Positions 15,950-24,432 of a stretch of 64,000 bases of DNA are shown piece by piece. A model generated the notes under the pieces. That model saw only the letters and a program-made list of their open reading frames with translations, had not been told where the DNA came from and searched no databases. This stretch comes from UMGS1958 sp045542415. Lineage in GTDB: Bacteria; Bacillota; Clostridia; UBA1381. The stretch covers positions 44,107-108,106 of the forward strand of contig JAZQKZ010000001.1 of NCBI GenBank assembly GCA_045542415.1. The letters run 5' to 3'. The position numbers and the translations under genes are program-made. Every line of letters starts with the position of its first letter. The first letter of the stretch is position 1.

Positions 15950-16327
15950 ATGTCATTATTTGGTTTTGGAAAGAAAAAGAAAGAAGAAAAGAAAGCCCCG
16001 GCGTGTGCGTGTAATTGTGGTTGCCCTACATCAGAGGTGGCGGAGATTACAACTGATTGTTGCGGAGAAGCAAAAGACGGTATTTGTTGCATAAAGGTTT
16101 TGGGTGCAGGCTGTGCATCTTGTCATACACAGTATGAAAACGCAAAAGAAGCAGTAAAAAATATGGGATTTAATGTTGAGGTAGAATATATTACCGATAT
16201 GCAAAAAGTAATGGAATACGGTGTTATGAGTATGCCTGCACTCGTTGTAAACGAAAAGGTTGTTTCTATGGGAAAAGTGCTTAAAGCAGCAGATATTGAA
16301 AAGCTATTCCATAAGTTAGGATTTTAA
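15950..16327 (+). CDS. Thioredoxin-like redox protein of the arsenic cassette
   Basis: The 125-residue protein has a basic N-terminus (FGFGKKKKEEKK), a cysteine-rich linker with CACNCGCP and DCCGEAKDGICC, and a C-terminal small thioredoxin-like domain with the active site GAGCASCHTQYENA and the cis-proline segment MSMPALVVN. This resembles the small redox-active disulfide protein family often encoded beside YraQ/ArsP permeases. It could reduce the downstream ArsC or bind metalloids through the extra thiols. ATG 15950 follows GGAGGT. The gene sits 18 bases after the permease gene and 9 bases before arsC. Confidence 0.82.
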   Translation: MSLFGFGKKKKEEKKAPACACNCGCPTSEVAEITTDCCGEAKDGICCIKVLGAGCASCHTQYENAKEAVKNMGFNVEVEYITDMQKVMEYGVMSMPALVVNEKVVSMGKVLKAADIEKLFHKLGF

Positions 16328-16336
16328 GGTGTTGTT

Positions 16337-16720
16337 ATGAAAAAGAAAATAGCGTTTATATGCATTCATAATTCTTGCCGTAGTCAGATTGCAGAAGCTC
16401 TCGGTAAACACCTTATGGGCGACAAATATGATTTCTATTCAGCAGGAACAGAAACAAAGCCTTGTATCAATCAAGACGCTGTAAGGCTGATGAAAGAGCT
16501 TTACGGGATTGATATGGAAAAGGATCAATATTCAAAGACAATAGATAAAATTCCTACTCCTGATATTGCTATCTCTATGGGGTGTGATGTGGGCTGTCCC
16601 TTTATCGGCAAAGCCTTTGATGATAATTGGGGATTGTCTGATCCCACCGGGCAAGCAGATGACTTCTTTGTTGATGTTATAAAGCAGATTGAGAAAAATG
16701 TTAAAGAGTTGGCTGTGTAA
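16337..16720 (+). CDS. arsC: Arsenate reductase, thioredoxin-coupled type
   Basis: The 127-residue protein is of the low-molecular-weight phosphatase type of ArsC, which reduces arsenate to arsenite using a cysteine relay and thioredoxin. The P-loop FICIHNSCRSQIAEA supplies C9 and C14, and MGCDVGCPF supplies C83 and C87 of the relay; DPTGQADD is the conserved acid segment. The length is slightly short of the usual 130-139 but complete. It closes the four-gene cassette; the preceding thioredoxin-like protein is a plausible reductant. A hairpin overlaps its end. Confidence 0.92.
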   Translation: MKKKIAFICIHNSCRSQIAEALGKHLMGDKYDFYSAGTETKPCINQDAVRLMKELYGIDMEKDQYSKTIDKIPTPDIAISMGCDVGCPFIGKAFDDNWGLSDPTGQADDFFVDVIKQIEKNVKELAV

Positions 16721-16731
16721 GTCAACTCTTT
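16703..16731 (+). terminator. Hairpin at the end of arsC
   Basis: AAAGAGTTG pairs with CAACTCTTT across the arsC stop codon. The T-run is part of the stem only, so strength is uncertain. Confidence 0.5.
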
Positions 16732-16939
16732 CGCCATAAATGTAATAGAAGCTCATCTTTGGGGTTGGGAATATAAAATCCTTACCGTGCGAGTTTCAGT
16801 TTTGGAGACTATATAAAATTGGTATATTTTGACCTCTGTCGCAGGGGTGTATGCTGCCTCTTTGGAGGTGATATTTATAAAAAAATATTTACAAAAGTTT
16901 AAAATAAGGTTACAGCAGGGTCTAAATTTAAAATAAGAC
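16732..16939. other. Non-coding segment between arsC and secD
   Basis: No gene is seen. It contains a strong GGAGGTGAT at 16864-16872 with no ORF behind it, and two TTTAAAATAAG copies (16898-16908 and 16927-16937). The first extends to TTAAAATAAGG, also found just after guaA. The segment may hold the far edge of an inserted arsenic cassette or gene remnants. Confidence 0.35.
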
Positions 16940-16968
16940 TTGACAAAATATGATAAAAGCTGTACAAT
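16940..16968 (+). promoter_or_regulatory. Promoter of secDF
   Basis: TTGACA (16940-16945), 17-base spacer, TACAAT (16963-16968). Confidence 0.75.
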
Positions 16969-17025
16969 ATACAATGAAGAAAATATAACATGGGGTGTTG
17001 TGTGCACTCCGAAGAAAGGAAGATA

Positions 17026-18327
17026 ATGCTTATGAAAAAGAAAAGCATAATTATCCTTTGCCTCAGTGTTGTATTTGCTATAGTTTTAAATATTGTGGCT
17101 TTTGTTGGCTTCAATATTGGCGGAATCAGCTATGGCGGTATGTTTGATGAGGAAAAGGGTATCCGTAAGGGCATTGACCTTGCAGGTGGTTCAGTTATTA
17201 CTTTCCAGGCCGATGCAGAAAATCCGACATCAGAGGATATGGACGTAGTAGAGTCAATCTTCAATACACGTCTCACAAACGCAGGCTACACAGAAGCAAG
17301 AATCTCAAGAAGTGAGGGCGGAAGAATTACAGTTGAAATTCCGTCAGTATTCGATACAGATTCAGCTGCAAGCCTTTTAGGTGAAATGGCAAAGCTGTCA
17401 TTTGTTAATGCAGACGGTGAGCAGGTGCTTGACGGTGCAGTGGATGTTAAGGATGCATCATATCAGTATGCAGCAGTAACAGACGGCGGAAATGCACAGC
17501 ATCATGTACAGATTGAGTTCAATGCAGATGCAGTAGATAAGTTTGCTCAGGCTACAGCAGCGGCTGCATCAAAAATGAGTGAGGGCAAGAACTTCATTTC
17601 AATTATGATGGATGAGACTGTAGTTTCATCACCGATGGTTTCAGAAGAAATCAACAGTGCTACATGCGTAATCACAGGTGATTTTACAGCTGAAGAGGCT
17701 CGTGACCTTGCAAACAAGATTAAGTCAGGTCAGCTTCCGTTTAAGCTTGATGTAATTACACAGGAAACTGTAGGTGCAGAGCTTGGTGCAAATGCACTTC
17801 CGACAGCGGTTAAGGCTGCATTAATCGGTATTATCTTAATTATGGTATTCATGGTTGTTATGTACCGTATTCCGGGTCTTATTGCAAGCCTTTCATTACT
17901 TATCTATGTAGGTCTTATCGGACTTGCTATGGGTCTTATGCGTACAAACCTTTCACTTTCGGGTATTGCCGGTATCGTGCTTTCAATCGGTATGGCGGTT
18001 GACGCAGACTGTATCATATTTGAGCGTATGAAGGAAGAGCTTAAGCTTGGCAAGACTATCAGAGCATCAGTTGATGCCGGCTTTAACAAGGCTTTCTCAG
18101 CTATTCTTGACTCAAATGTAACAACAATTATTTCATGTGTTGTACTTTACCTTTCAGGTATAGGTACAGTAACAGGCTTTGCAACAACGTTGGGTGTAGG
18201 TGTTGTGCTTTCAATGTTCACAGCTATCGTAGTTACAAAGTTCTTATTAAAGCAGCTTGTAAATACAGGTGTGAAGAGCAGAGGCTTATTTGCAAAGCAG
18301 GCTAAGAAGGATGGAGGTGCCAACTAA
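17026..18327 (+). CDS. secD: Protein translocase subunit SecD
   Basis: SecD and SecF use the proton gradient to help pull secreted proteins through SecYEG. The 433-residue protein has an N-terminal helix, a periplasmic-type P1 region with GIRKGIDLAGGSVITFQAD, and a C-terminal block of five helices including GIAGIVLSIGMAVDADCIIFERMKEE with the conserved functional Asp. ATG 17026 was chosen at five bases from AAAGGA; ATG 17032 is an alternative. The stop codon overlaps secF by one base. The length fits a Firmicutes SecD with a short P1 domain. Confidence 0.93.
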   Translation: MLMKKKSIIILCLSVVFAIVLNIVAFVGFNIGGISYGGMFDEEKGIRKGIDLAGGSVITFQADAENPTSEDMDVVESIFNTRLTNAGYTEARISRSEGGRITVEIPSVFDTDSAASLLGEMAKLSFVNADGEQVLDGAVDVKDASYQYAAVTDGGNAQHHVQIEFNADAVDKFAQATAAAASKMSEGKNFISIMMDETVVSSPMVSEEINSATCVITGDFTAEEARDLANKIKSGQLPFKLDVITQETVGAELGANALPTAVKAALIGIILIMVFMVVMYRIPGLIASLSLLIYVGLIGLAMGLMRTNLSLSGIAGIVLSIGMAVDADCIIFERMKEELKLGKTIRASVDAGFNKAFSAILDSNVTTIISCVVLYLSGIGTVTGFATTLGVGVVLSMFTAIVVTKFLLKQLVNTGVKSRGLFAKQAKKDGGAN

Positions 18328-19226
18328 TGAGAATTACTGAAAACAGATGGAAGTTCGTTCTTATCCCGGCACTTATCATTATTGCAGGTATTGTAATGTA
18401 CTTCGTAAACGTCGGATTTAACTTCGACGTTGAGTTCATGGGTGGCTCAAGAATGCAGGTTGAGTTAAATGCGGAATTTGATAACGATGAAGTTGCGGCA
18501 CTTATTCTGGACAAGACAGGTGCAAATGCAAAGGTACAGAAGTCAGGCGATTCAGCTACACAGGCTGTAATCAAGGTCCAGGCTACAGAGAATTCAGAGG
18601 AAACAAAGGCACAGGTTATGGAGGCTCTTGGTGAGAAGTATGGTATCACAAATGACAACCTTATCTCATCAAGTACAGCATCAGCAAGCTTCGGTAAGGA
18701 AGTACAGAGCAAGGCTCTTACTTATACATTACTTGCAATCCTCTGCATCCTTATCTATATTGCAATTCGTTTCGAGTGGAGAAGTGCTGTAATGGCAGTT
18801 ATTGCTCTTGCGATTAATGTTATCGTAATGGCAGCTGTATATACTATAACAAATATTCCTTTAAATACAACATTCATTGCGGCTATGCTTACAGTAGTAG
18901 GTTATTCAATAAATAACACAATCGTTATTTTTGACAGAATCCGTGAGAATATGAAAGCAAGAAGAAAAGATAATACAATCACAGAGATGGTAAATAAGAG
19001 TGTTAAAGAGACTTTGGGAAGAACAATCAACTCAACAGTTACAACACTTATCACAATTGTTCTTATTTATATCTTAGGTGTAAATGCAATCAAGGAATTT
19101 GCACTTCCGCTCATCGTAGGTATTGTAGCAGGTGCATACACATCAATCTTTATTGCAAGCTCATTCTGGGCTGTGTGGAAAGAAGCAGAGCTTAAAGCAA
19201 GAATTGAAAAGAGAGCATCAAAGTAA
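18327..19226 (+). CDS. secF: Protein translocase subunit SecF
   Basis: The 299-residue partner of SecD has the NVGFNFDVEFMGGSRMQVE segment after helix one and the conserved YSINNTIVIFDRIRENM in helix four. Translation is coupled to secD by a TAATG overlap, and GGAGGT lies just upstream within secD. In Bacillus the two are one fused protein; here they are separate as in most Clostridia. The high number of large secreted proteins in this window makes a high demand on Sec export plausible. Confidence 0.94.
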   Translation: MRITENRWKFVLIPALIIIAGIVMYFVNVGFNFDVEFMGGSRMQVELNAEFDNDEVAALILDKTGANAKVQKSGDSATQAVIKVQATENSEETKAQVMEALGEKYGITNDNLISSSTASASFGKEVQSKALTYTLLAILCILIYIAIRFEWRSAVMAVIALAINVIVMAAVYTITNIPLNTTFIAAMLTVVGYSINNTIVIFDRIRENMKARRKDNTITEMVNKSVKETLGRTINSTVTTLITIVLIYILGVNAIKEFALPLIVGIVAGAYTSIFIASSFWAVWKEAELKARIEKRASK

Positions 19227-19232
19227 TCATAC

Positions 19233-19267
19233 AAAAACGCTGTCGCGGGTACGACAGCGTTTTTTTG
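19233..19267 (+). terminator. Terminator of secDF
   Basis: A perfect 13-base stem (AAAAACGCTGTCG) with a six-base loop and a T-run. Confidence 0.93.
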
Positions 19268-19394
19268 TAATATATGTTTGTCCGGAAATCCATCAGAAAA
19301 ATAATTCACACTGATAAGGTGATGTGATACACTGAAATATGTCAAAATGATAAGCACTTTTGTTATTCCTTTTTACAAAAATACCATTATTTAA

Positions 19395-19423
19395 TTGACA
19401 AAAAGTATCAGAGGTGATATAAT
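19395..19423 (+). promoter_or_regulatory. Promoter of the leucine-rich repeat gene
   Basis: TTGACA (19395-19400), 17-base spacer, TATAAT (19418-19423), a perfect consensus. Confidence 0.88.
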
Positions 19424-19459
19424 AAGCTTAATTTGGAAAGACAGTGGAGGGAGATAACA

Positions 19460-21517
19460 ATGAAAAAGATTTTTTCTTTAGTACTTGGTGCAGCGATACT
19501 ATTTGGTACTGCTTCGGTTATGGCACAACAGGAGGTTAATGAATGGGTGCAGGGGGAAGAGGTGTATCAGACAGCAGATGAGGCAGCGGAGCTTTTTGGA
19601 CCGTTCAGCAGTAAAAGCGGTACTTGTGGTGAAAATATTACATGGACGCTTGATTATAAAGGAGTTCTGACGATAAGCGGAACGGGTGATATGGCTGATT
19701 ATGCATACGATACTTCGCTTGATATTAAATCGACACGTCCGGAGGATTGGTCTGATGCAACAAGCCTTGTTATAGAAGAGGGTGTCACAAGTATCGGTGA
19801 TTATGCGTTCTATGGATGTGAAAAGTTATCACAGATAACATTTCCGGAGAGTCTTATAAGTATCGGTCACTCGTCATATACAGGCTGTGACGGGGTGGAA
19901 GAGATATTGCTTCCTGGTGGATTGCTGAGCATTGAAAGCTCCGCGTTTAATGATTGTGTAGCACTGCGTAAAATTGTAATACCTGATACTGTAACAGCTA
20001 TTGGCGCCTATGCTTTTGCAAGCTGTGATGTGCTTGCTGAGGTAACAATAGGAAAGAGCGTTGATAGCATTGGTGCAAGGGCTTTTGCGAATTGCGGAGC
20101 ATTGACAACGGTAAATTATAATGCGTCACAATGCAGTAGTATAGATGTAGATAACGGATTGGTTTTTGAATATAGCACGGCATTTACTACGCTGAATATA
20201 GGTGAGGCAGTAAAGTCAATTCCAAGACGTGCATTTTATAAGTGTGAGGGCTTGGCGGAAATAGTTATTCCCGATAACGTAGAAACAATAGGTTATGAGG
20301 CGTTTGCATATTGTACGGGTATAACGGAGGTGACTATTGGTAAAGGGGTTATAAGCGTTAATGACTATGCATTCCGAGGCTGCAGCGGATTAACGACAGT
20401 AAACTATAATGCAGTAGAGTGTGAGGAAATGGGTAGCTATGATCATGCTGTTTTCAGAAGCTGTACGGCACTTACACAGGTGAATATAGGTAATGAAGTA
20501 AAAGCGTTGCCGAGTGATTTTTTGAATAGCTGTACAGGATTAACTGAGATAGTTATTCCGAACGGGGTGGAAAAAATTGGTTCAGCGGCGTTTTATGCGT
20601 GTATGGGTTTGACAGAGGTGATAATTCCTGAAAGCGTTACGGAAATGGAGGCTTATCCGTTTAAGGATTGCACGGCTTTGACAACTGTTAATTTTAATGC
20701 TACAGCGTGTGAAAAAATGGGAGAGAGTGATTTTCCGCCATTCATGGGATGTAGTGCGTTGATGACAATAAATATAGGTGAGAATGTAACAAAAATCCCA
20801 TCATATGCATTTAAGAATTGCGGCGGCGTAAGTGAAATTTCAATTCCTCCAAGTGTTACGGAAATCGGCAGTGAAACACTTTATGGTACTGCTGTATATA
20901 ACAATCCGAATAATTGGACGGATGGAGTGTTGTATATAGATAATTATTTAATAGAGGTACAGAATAGCCAAAGCGGTTCATTTGTTATCGGTGAAACGGT
21001 AAAGGCTGTTGCAGAATCAGCGTTTAAGGATTGTACAGAACTGACATCGGTAATAATTTTAAATGATATGACAGATATTCCCGCTAAGCTGTTTTCGGGA
21101 TGTGTCGGCTTGACAGAGGTGGTGATTCCCGGAGCTGTGAAAAACATAGAAAAGGATGCATTCTGGAGTTGTAGTGCCCTTACCGATGTTTATTACAGCG
21201 GTAGCAAGGAAGAATGGGAAAATATAACGGTTGGATTTGGAAACAATAATGTTTTGAAAGCAACGGTTAATTATACACCGTTTTATATGCAATGGGATCC
21301 GGATGGAAATATATTGAATATATTAGGTGTTGCAGGCACATATCATATTATATTCTCGAATGCGAATGATACTGTGGTTACAGAGGTAAGCTTTGATGCG
21401 AAAAAAATAGAGGAATTTTCTTTGCCGGAGGGGATGAGTACGTCCGGATTAAAAATATTCCTTTGGGAGAGTCTTGAGAGCTTAGTGCCTTTGACAAAGG
21501 CGAGAACGATAAATTAA
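19460..21517 (+). CDS. Secreted BspA-type leucine-rich repeat protein
   Basis: The 685-residue protein has a signal peptide (MKKIFSLVLGAAILFGT, cleavage after VMA) and a short domain starting CGENITWTLDYKGVLTISG, typical at the front of this class. About 15 leucine-rich repeats of the LRR_5/BspA type follow, each of the form IxIPxxVxxIGxxAFxxCxxLxxV. The C-terminal 90 residues form a separate beta domain. No sorting signal or SLH domain is visible, so anchoring is unknown. Such proteins bind host or microbial surface ligands in oral and gut bacteria. ATG 19460 follows GGAGGGAG. It is a single gene with its own promoter and a two-way terminator. Confidence 0.9.
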   Translation: MKKIFSLVLGAAILFGTASVMAQQEVNEWVQGEEVYQTADEAAELFGPFSSKSGTCGENITWTLDYKGVLTISGTGDMADYAYDTSLDIKSTRPEDWSDATSLVIEEGVTSIGDYAFYGCEKLSQITFPESLISIGHSSYTGCDGVEEILLPGGLLSIESSAFNDCVALRKIVIPDTVTAIGAYAFASCDVLAEVTIGKSVDSIGARAFANCGALTTVNYNASQCSSIDVDNGLVFEYSTAFTTLNIGEAVKSIPRRAFYKCEGLAEIVIPDNVETIGYEAFAYCTGITEVTIGKGVISVNDYAFRGCSGLTTVNYNAVECEEMGSYDHAVFRSCTALTQVNIGNEVKALPSDFLNSCTGLTEIVIPNGVEKIGSAAFYACMGLTEVIIPESVTEMEAYPFKDCTALTTVNFNATACEKMGESDFPPFMGCSALMTINIGENVTKIPSYAFKNCGGVSEISIPPSVTEIGSETLYGTAVYNNPNNWTDGVLYIDNYLIEVQNSQSGSFVIGETVKAVAESAFKDCTELTSVIILNDMTDIPAKLFSGCVGLTEVVIPGAVKNIEKDAFWSCSALTDVYYSGSKEEWENITVGFGNNNVLKATVNYTPFYMQWDPDGNILNILGVAGTYHIIFSNANDTVVTEVSFDAKKIEEFSLPEGMSTSGLKIFLWESLESLVPLTKARTIN

Positions 21518-21519
21518 AT

Positions 21520-21559
21520 AAAATGCTCACAAGGTGATTTTACCTTGTGAGCATTTTTT
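21520..21559. terminator. Two-way terminator between LRR gene and spoVT
   Basis: AAAATGCTCACAAGGT pairs with ACCTTGTGAGCATTTT around six bases, with T-runs on both strands. Confidence 0.92.
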
Positions 21560-22094
21560 ATCCTTCCATATGCCTTCCTAAAAATCCGGCGGCTGATTCG
21601 GCAAGCTTGGTTTCTATTTCAGACGGCTTTTCGCCCTCCTTCATGATAAACAGCACAGAACCGATAGTATCTCCCTCAGAAATGATAGGAAATACAATGC
21701 CTGCGTTGTATTTATCGTTGGTATCTGTTATAGAAATAGAATGATTTGAATCATTTGTAAGAGTGATTCGTTCGTTCATTACGTTTTCAAGCTCAGAGCT
21801 TATAGGTTTTTCAATAAGCTCTTTTTTTGGAATGCCGGAAACGGCAATGACATTGTCACGGTCGGTGATACAAGCCCCGTGTCCGCTTGCTTTGGCGAGT
21901 GTTTCGGCATAATTGGCAGCGAAGTCGCCAAGCTCACCGATAGGAGAGTATTTTTTGAAAATAACTTCCCCGTCCTTTTCTGTATATATTTCCAGGGGGT
22001 CTCCCTCGCGAATTCTCATGGTGCGGCGTATTTCTTTGGGAATAACCACACGGCCTAAATCATCTATTCTTCGTACAATTCCTGTTGCTTTCAT
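21558..22094 (-). CDS. spoVT: Stage V sporulation regulator SpoVT
   Basis: The 178-residue regulator has an AbrB/MazE-like DNA-binding domain (MKATGIVRRIDDLGRVVIPKEIRR) and a C-terminal GAF-like domain. The length and the two-domain plan are diagnostic of SpoVT, which tunes forespore genes late in sporulation. The upstream region carries a sigma-G type promoter, fitting its known place in the sigma-G regulon. GGAG lies ahead of the ATG. This gene is the best evidence in the window that the organism belongs to a spore-forming lineage. Confidence 0.95.
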   Translation of the reverse strand: MKATGIVRRIDDLGRVVIPKEIRRTMRIREGDPLEIYTEKDGEVIFKKYSPIGELGDFAANYAETLAKASGHGACITDRDNVIAVSGIPKKELIEKPISSELENVMNERITLTNDSNHSISITDTNDKYNAGIVFPIISEGDTIGSVLFIMKEGEKPSEIETKLAESAAGFLGRHMEG

Positions 22095-22166
22095 AATCGT
22101 ATCTCCTTTGAAATTTTTAGTATGGGCGCAATTTGCTTGCCTGTAAAATAAATCAATATGTAGTCA

Positions 22167-22195
22167 TATTATGTTCTGTTTGGAGATTTTTATGC
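22167..22195 (-). promoter_or_regulatory. Sigma-G type promoter of spoVT
   Basis: On the minus strand GCATA (22191-22195) and CATAATA (22167-22173) are separated by 17 bases. Both agree with the known sigma-G consensus (GHATR and CATWMTA). The -10 box lies about 70 bases upstream of the start codon. Confidence 0.7.
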
Positions 22196-22251
22196 AAAGG
22201 AAAATTGAATGAAAAATTTTAATTTAATAAAATATAGCTTACAGCTACAAA

Positions 22252-23022
22252 TTATTTTTCGGCATATTCATTTATTGTGTTGATTAATAAATCATATGCT
22301 TTTGGGGTTCCGCAAACATAGCTGGAGGGGCGATCAAACTGAATGGGGTTACCGTCCCAATCGGAGCTTTTAACGCCGCATTCCTCAAGCATAAGAGTAG
22401 CAGCTGCATAATCCCAGGGTTTAATAGAACGTTCAAAATATCCGTTGATCTTACCGGCTGCAACATATGCAATGGCAAGAGCTGATGAGCATATTCTTCT
22501 GATGTCGAGGCAGTTTCTGAATACCTCTTTACCGATTGTAAAGCTTTCATCCGTAAACTGTTTTTTTGTTGAACCTGCACCGAATTCTATTATACACTCA
22601 TTTAATTCACGGTCTTTAGCTGTATTGAGCCGCTTGCCGTTAAGATAAGCACCGTAGCCTCGTTTTGCAACAAATAAATCTTTGCTGAACGGATTATATA
22701 TAACGCCGAAATCTATTTTCTTACCATCAAAATAGGCTAAAGAAACAGAGCTGATATTATAGTCATAGACAAGATTTGTAGTGCCGTCGATAGGGTCGAG
22801 AATCCAACGCTTTTCGGCAAGCTCACATTCCTCTTCTTCGCTCATAAAACCGATATCGGGAGTAAGCAGGCTTAACTTTTCCTTTATGTAAGAGCTGATT
22901 TTAAGATCAACAGCAGTTACATAGTCTGCACTGCCTTTCATGTTTATTTCTGATCTGAGCGTTTCGTCAAAAACAAATTGGCTTGCTTCTTTTACTAATT
23001 CAATAATATCAATGTAATTCAT
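22252..23022 (-). CDS. Inositol monophosphatase family protein
   Basis: The 256-residue protein has the three signatures of the lithium-sensitive phosphatase family: GFMSEEEE, WILDPIDGTTNLVYDY with the metal-binding DPIDGT, and IKPWDYAAATLMLEECG. Substrates in the family include inositol phosphates, nucleotide 3'-phosphates and fructose bisphosphate, so the exact reaction is open. The ATG follows AGGAGG. The upstream DUF4062 gene ends nine bases before it, so both are on one transcript; the ribosome site overlaps the DUF4062 stop codon. Confidence 0.9.
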   Translation of the reverse strand: MNYIDIIELVKEASQFVFDETLRSEINMKGSADYVTAVDLKISSYIKEKLSLLTPDIGFMSEEEECELAEKRWILDPIDGTTNLVYDYNISSVSLAYFDGKKIDFGVIYNPFSKDLFVAKRGYGAYLNGKRLNTAKDRELNECIIEFGAGSTKKQFTDESFTIGKEVFRNCLDIRRICSSALAIAYVAAGKINGYFERSIKPWDYAAATLMLEECGVKSSDWDGNPIQFDRPSSYVCGTPKAYDLLINTINEYAEK

Positions 23023-23031
23023 AAAAACCTC

Positions 23032-24063
23032 CTATTTTTGTTCTATTATTTGACCGCGAGTATCAAGCAGGAAATTATTTCTCTCATCAATGCTGCGGAA
23101 CATAAAAATCCTGCCAAGCTTTGGTGATGGTGCTTCATCATGAAATTCGCCGTCTATTCGTTCGGTTGTTTCTGCATAAACATCAATAGTAAAATCATGG
23201 ATTCCACGATGAGTTCCTTTATTTACTTCCTGTGAATTAAAGGTACCGTTAAACATACGTTTTGAATTAAAAATGCCAAATATTTCGCCGTTTTCTTGTA
23301 ATTTATATTCTCCTACAAAACGAGAACTTTTCATTTTGTTTTCATGAAGTATATTTGTTGCGGGGTCGTAGTGGGCAACGTTGTAATTTAAACCTTCAAT
23401 ATGGAGGTCTAAGTAATTGTCAGGAGTAAAACTTTGTTCGATTTTAGCAGTTCCGACACGGATATAGTTTTCATCATCGTCGCTCAGATGAACATGATAC
23501 CAGATTCCGGAAATGTCAAAAACTTTGTGACTGTCGCGCCATTCCTGCAATTTTAAATCGCTAATTTCGCTTTTTTCGGTTCGGGTCCACCCGATGCATT
23601 TGGAGAAATTATATGTATTGAAAAATTGGCTTATTATAGTTTTAATATTAAATTCTTTAGATGTTTTTCGCGCAAAAGAAATTTTATTGATGAACTCGAT
23701 TTGCTTTAGTTGATCGTTATTAAGTTCTTCACACGGTTTTTTCTGGATTTTTGATAACTCATCGCATATTATTGCAATTATGGGCTTTTTCTTGTGAAGT
23801 GCATACTCATATTCACGTTCAGTCCAGGAAACACCGTATTCGTCACAAGATCCATATGATGCACCCATCAGCATAATAAAAAAGTCGGATTCATCTATAA
23901 GTTCTTGAATATCAGAAAATTCACCGTTTGAAGACACTGTGAAATGCTCCATTCCTATAGGTAATACACGAAAATCGAGTAAGCAGTTAATTGCTTCGTT
24001 TCGTTCGTTTCTCAGGCTTTGAAAAGCGGAAGAAACAAAAGCAGTGTATATTTTATTCGCCAT
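23032..24063 (-). CDS. DUF4062 protein with C-terminal beta-rich domain
   Basis: The 343-residue protein begins KIYTAFVSSAFQSLRNERNE and has LPIGMEHF, ESDFFIMLMGASYGS and TEREYEYAL, the pattern of the DUF4062 domain (about residues 4-100). This Rossmann-like domain is related to TIR/SLOG-type folds and is often fused to sensor or NTPase modules in conflict systems. After a helical linker comes a beta-rich region (about 180-330, from SGIWYHVHLSDDDENYIR to GRIFMF) that looks like a small barrel. Nothing membrane-like is present. ATG 24061-24063 follows AAAGGAG; the frame extends upstream without a better start. It is AT-rich, next to tRNA genes, and coupled to the phosphatase gene. Confidence 0.72.
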   Translation of the reverse strand: MANKIYTAFVSSAFQSLRNERNEAINCLLDFRVLPIGMEHFTVSSNGEFSDIQELIDESDFFIMLMGASYGSCDEYGVSWTEREYEYALHKKKPIIAIICDELSKIQKKPCEELNNDQLKQIEFINKISFARKTSKEFNIKTIISQFFNTYNFSKCIGWTRTEKSEISDLKLQEWRDSHKVFDISGIWYHVHLSDDDENYIRVGTAKIEQSFTPDNYLDLHIEGLNYNVAHYDPATNILHENKMKSSRFVGEYKLQENGEIFGIFNSKRMFNGTFNSQEVNKGTHRGIHDFTIDVYAETTERIDGEFHDEAPSPKLGRIFMFRSIDERNNFLLDTRGQIIEQK

Positions 24064-24109
24064 GTGTATTTTTTCTCCTTTCTGAGTAGTTGTTACAATT
24101 ATATAAAAT

Positions 24110-24138
24110 ATTATAACATATTTTCCTGTACAATTCAA
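24110..24138 (-). promoter_or_regulatory. Promoter of the DUF4062-phosphatase operon
   Basis: On the minus strand TTGAAT (24133-24138) and TATAAT (24110-24115) are 17 bases apart. Confidence 0.7.
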
Positions 24139-24204
24139 GATACTGCAAAAATAAATTAAACGATACCTTGTAAAAAGAAAAAATAAAAAAAGCAAAAAAA
24201 GTAC

Positions 24205-24233
24205 TTGACAAAAGGAGAAGTATCTGTTATAAT
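24205..24233 (+). promoter_or_regulatory. Promoter of the tRNA-Leu/tRNA-Gln pair
   Basis: TTGACA (24205-24210), 17-base spacer, TATAAT (24228-24233), 33 bases before the first tRNA. Confidence 0.88.
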
Positions 24234-24265
24234 AGTCTATGTTGTCAATGAGGCAACGCAAAAAT

Positions 24266-24347
24266 GCGGATATGGCGGAATCGGCAGACGCGCACGTTTG
24301 AGGGGCGTGTGGTTAACACCGTGCCAGTTCAAGTCTGGCTATCCGCA
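24266..24347 (+). tRNA. tRNA-Leu (GAG)
   Basis: The acceptor stem GCGGATA/TATCCGC, the CACGT/GCGTG anticodon stem with loop TTGAGGG (anticodon GAG at 24300-24302), a class II variable arm and GTTCAAG in the T loop fit tRNA-Leu. CCA is not encoded. Confidence 0.93.
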
Positions 24348-24356
24348 CTTTTATTT

Positions 24357-24427
24357 AGCGGGATTGTGTAAAGGTAGCACGAGTGACTCTGACTCACTTT
24401 GTTCGGGTTCGAATCCTGATCCCGCTG
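24357..24427 (+). tRNA. tRNA-Gln (CTG)
   Basis: Acceptor stem AGCGGGA/TCCCGCT, anticodon stem AGTGA/TCACT with loop CTCTGAC (anticodon CTG at 24389-24391), and T loop GTTCGAAT. It lies nine bases after tRNA-Leu and shares its promoter and terminator. Confidence 0.92.
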
Positions 24428-24432
24428 CTTAA

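Noticed and set aside
16825..16880. Possible riboswitch or gene start around GGAGGTGAT before secD
   Set aside because: No ORF follows the ribosome-like site, and I could not fit the sequence to a known aptamer.
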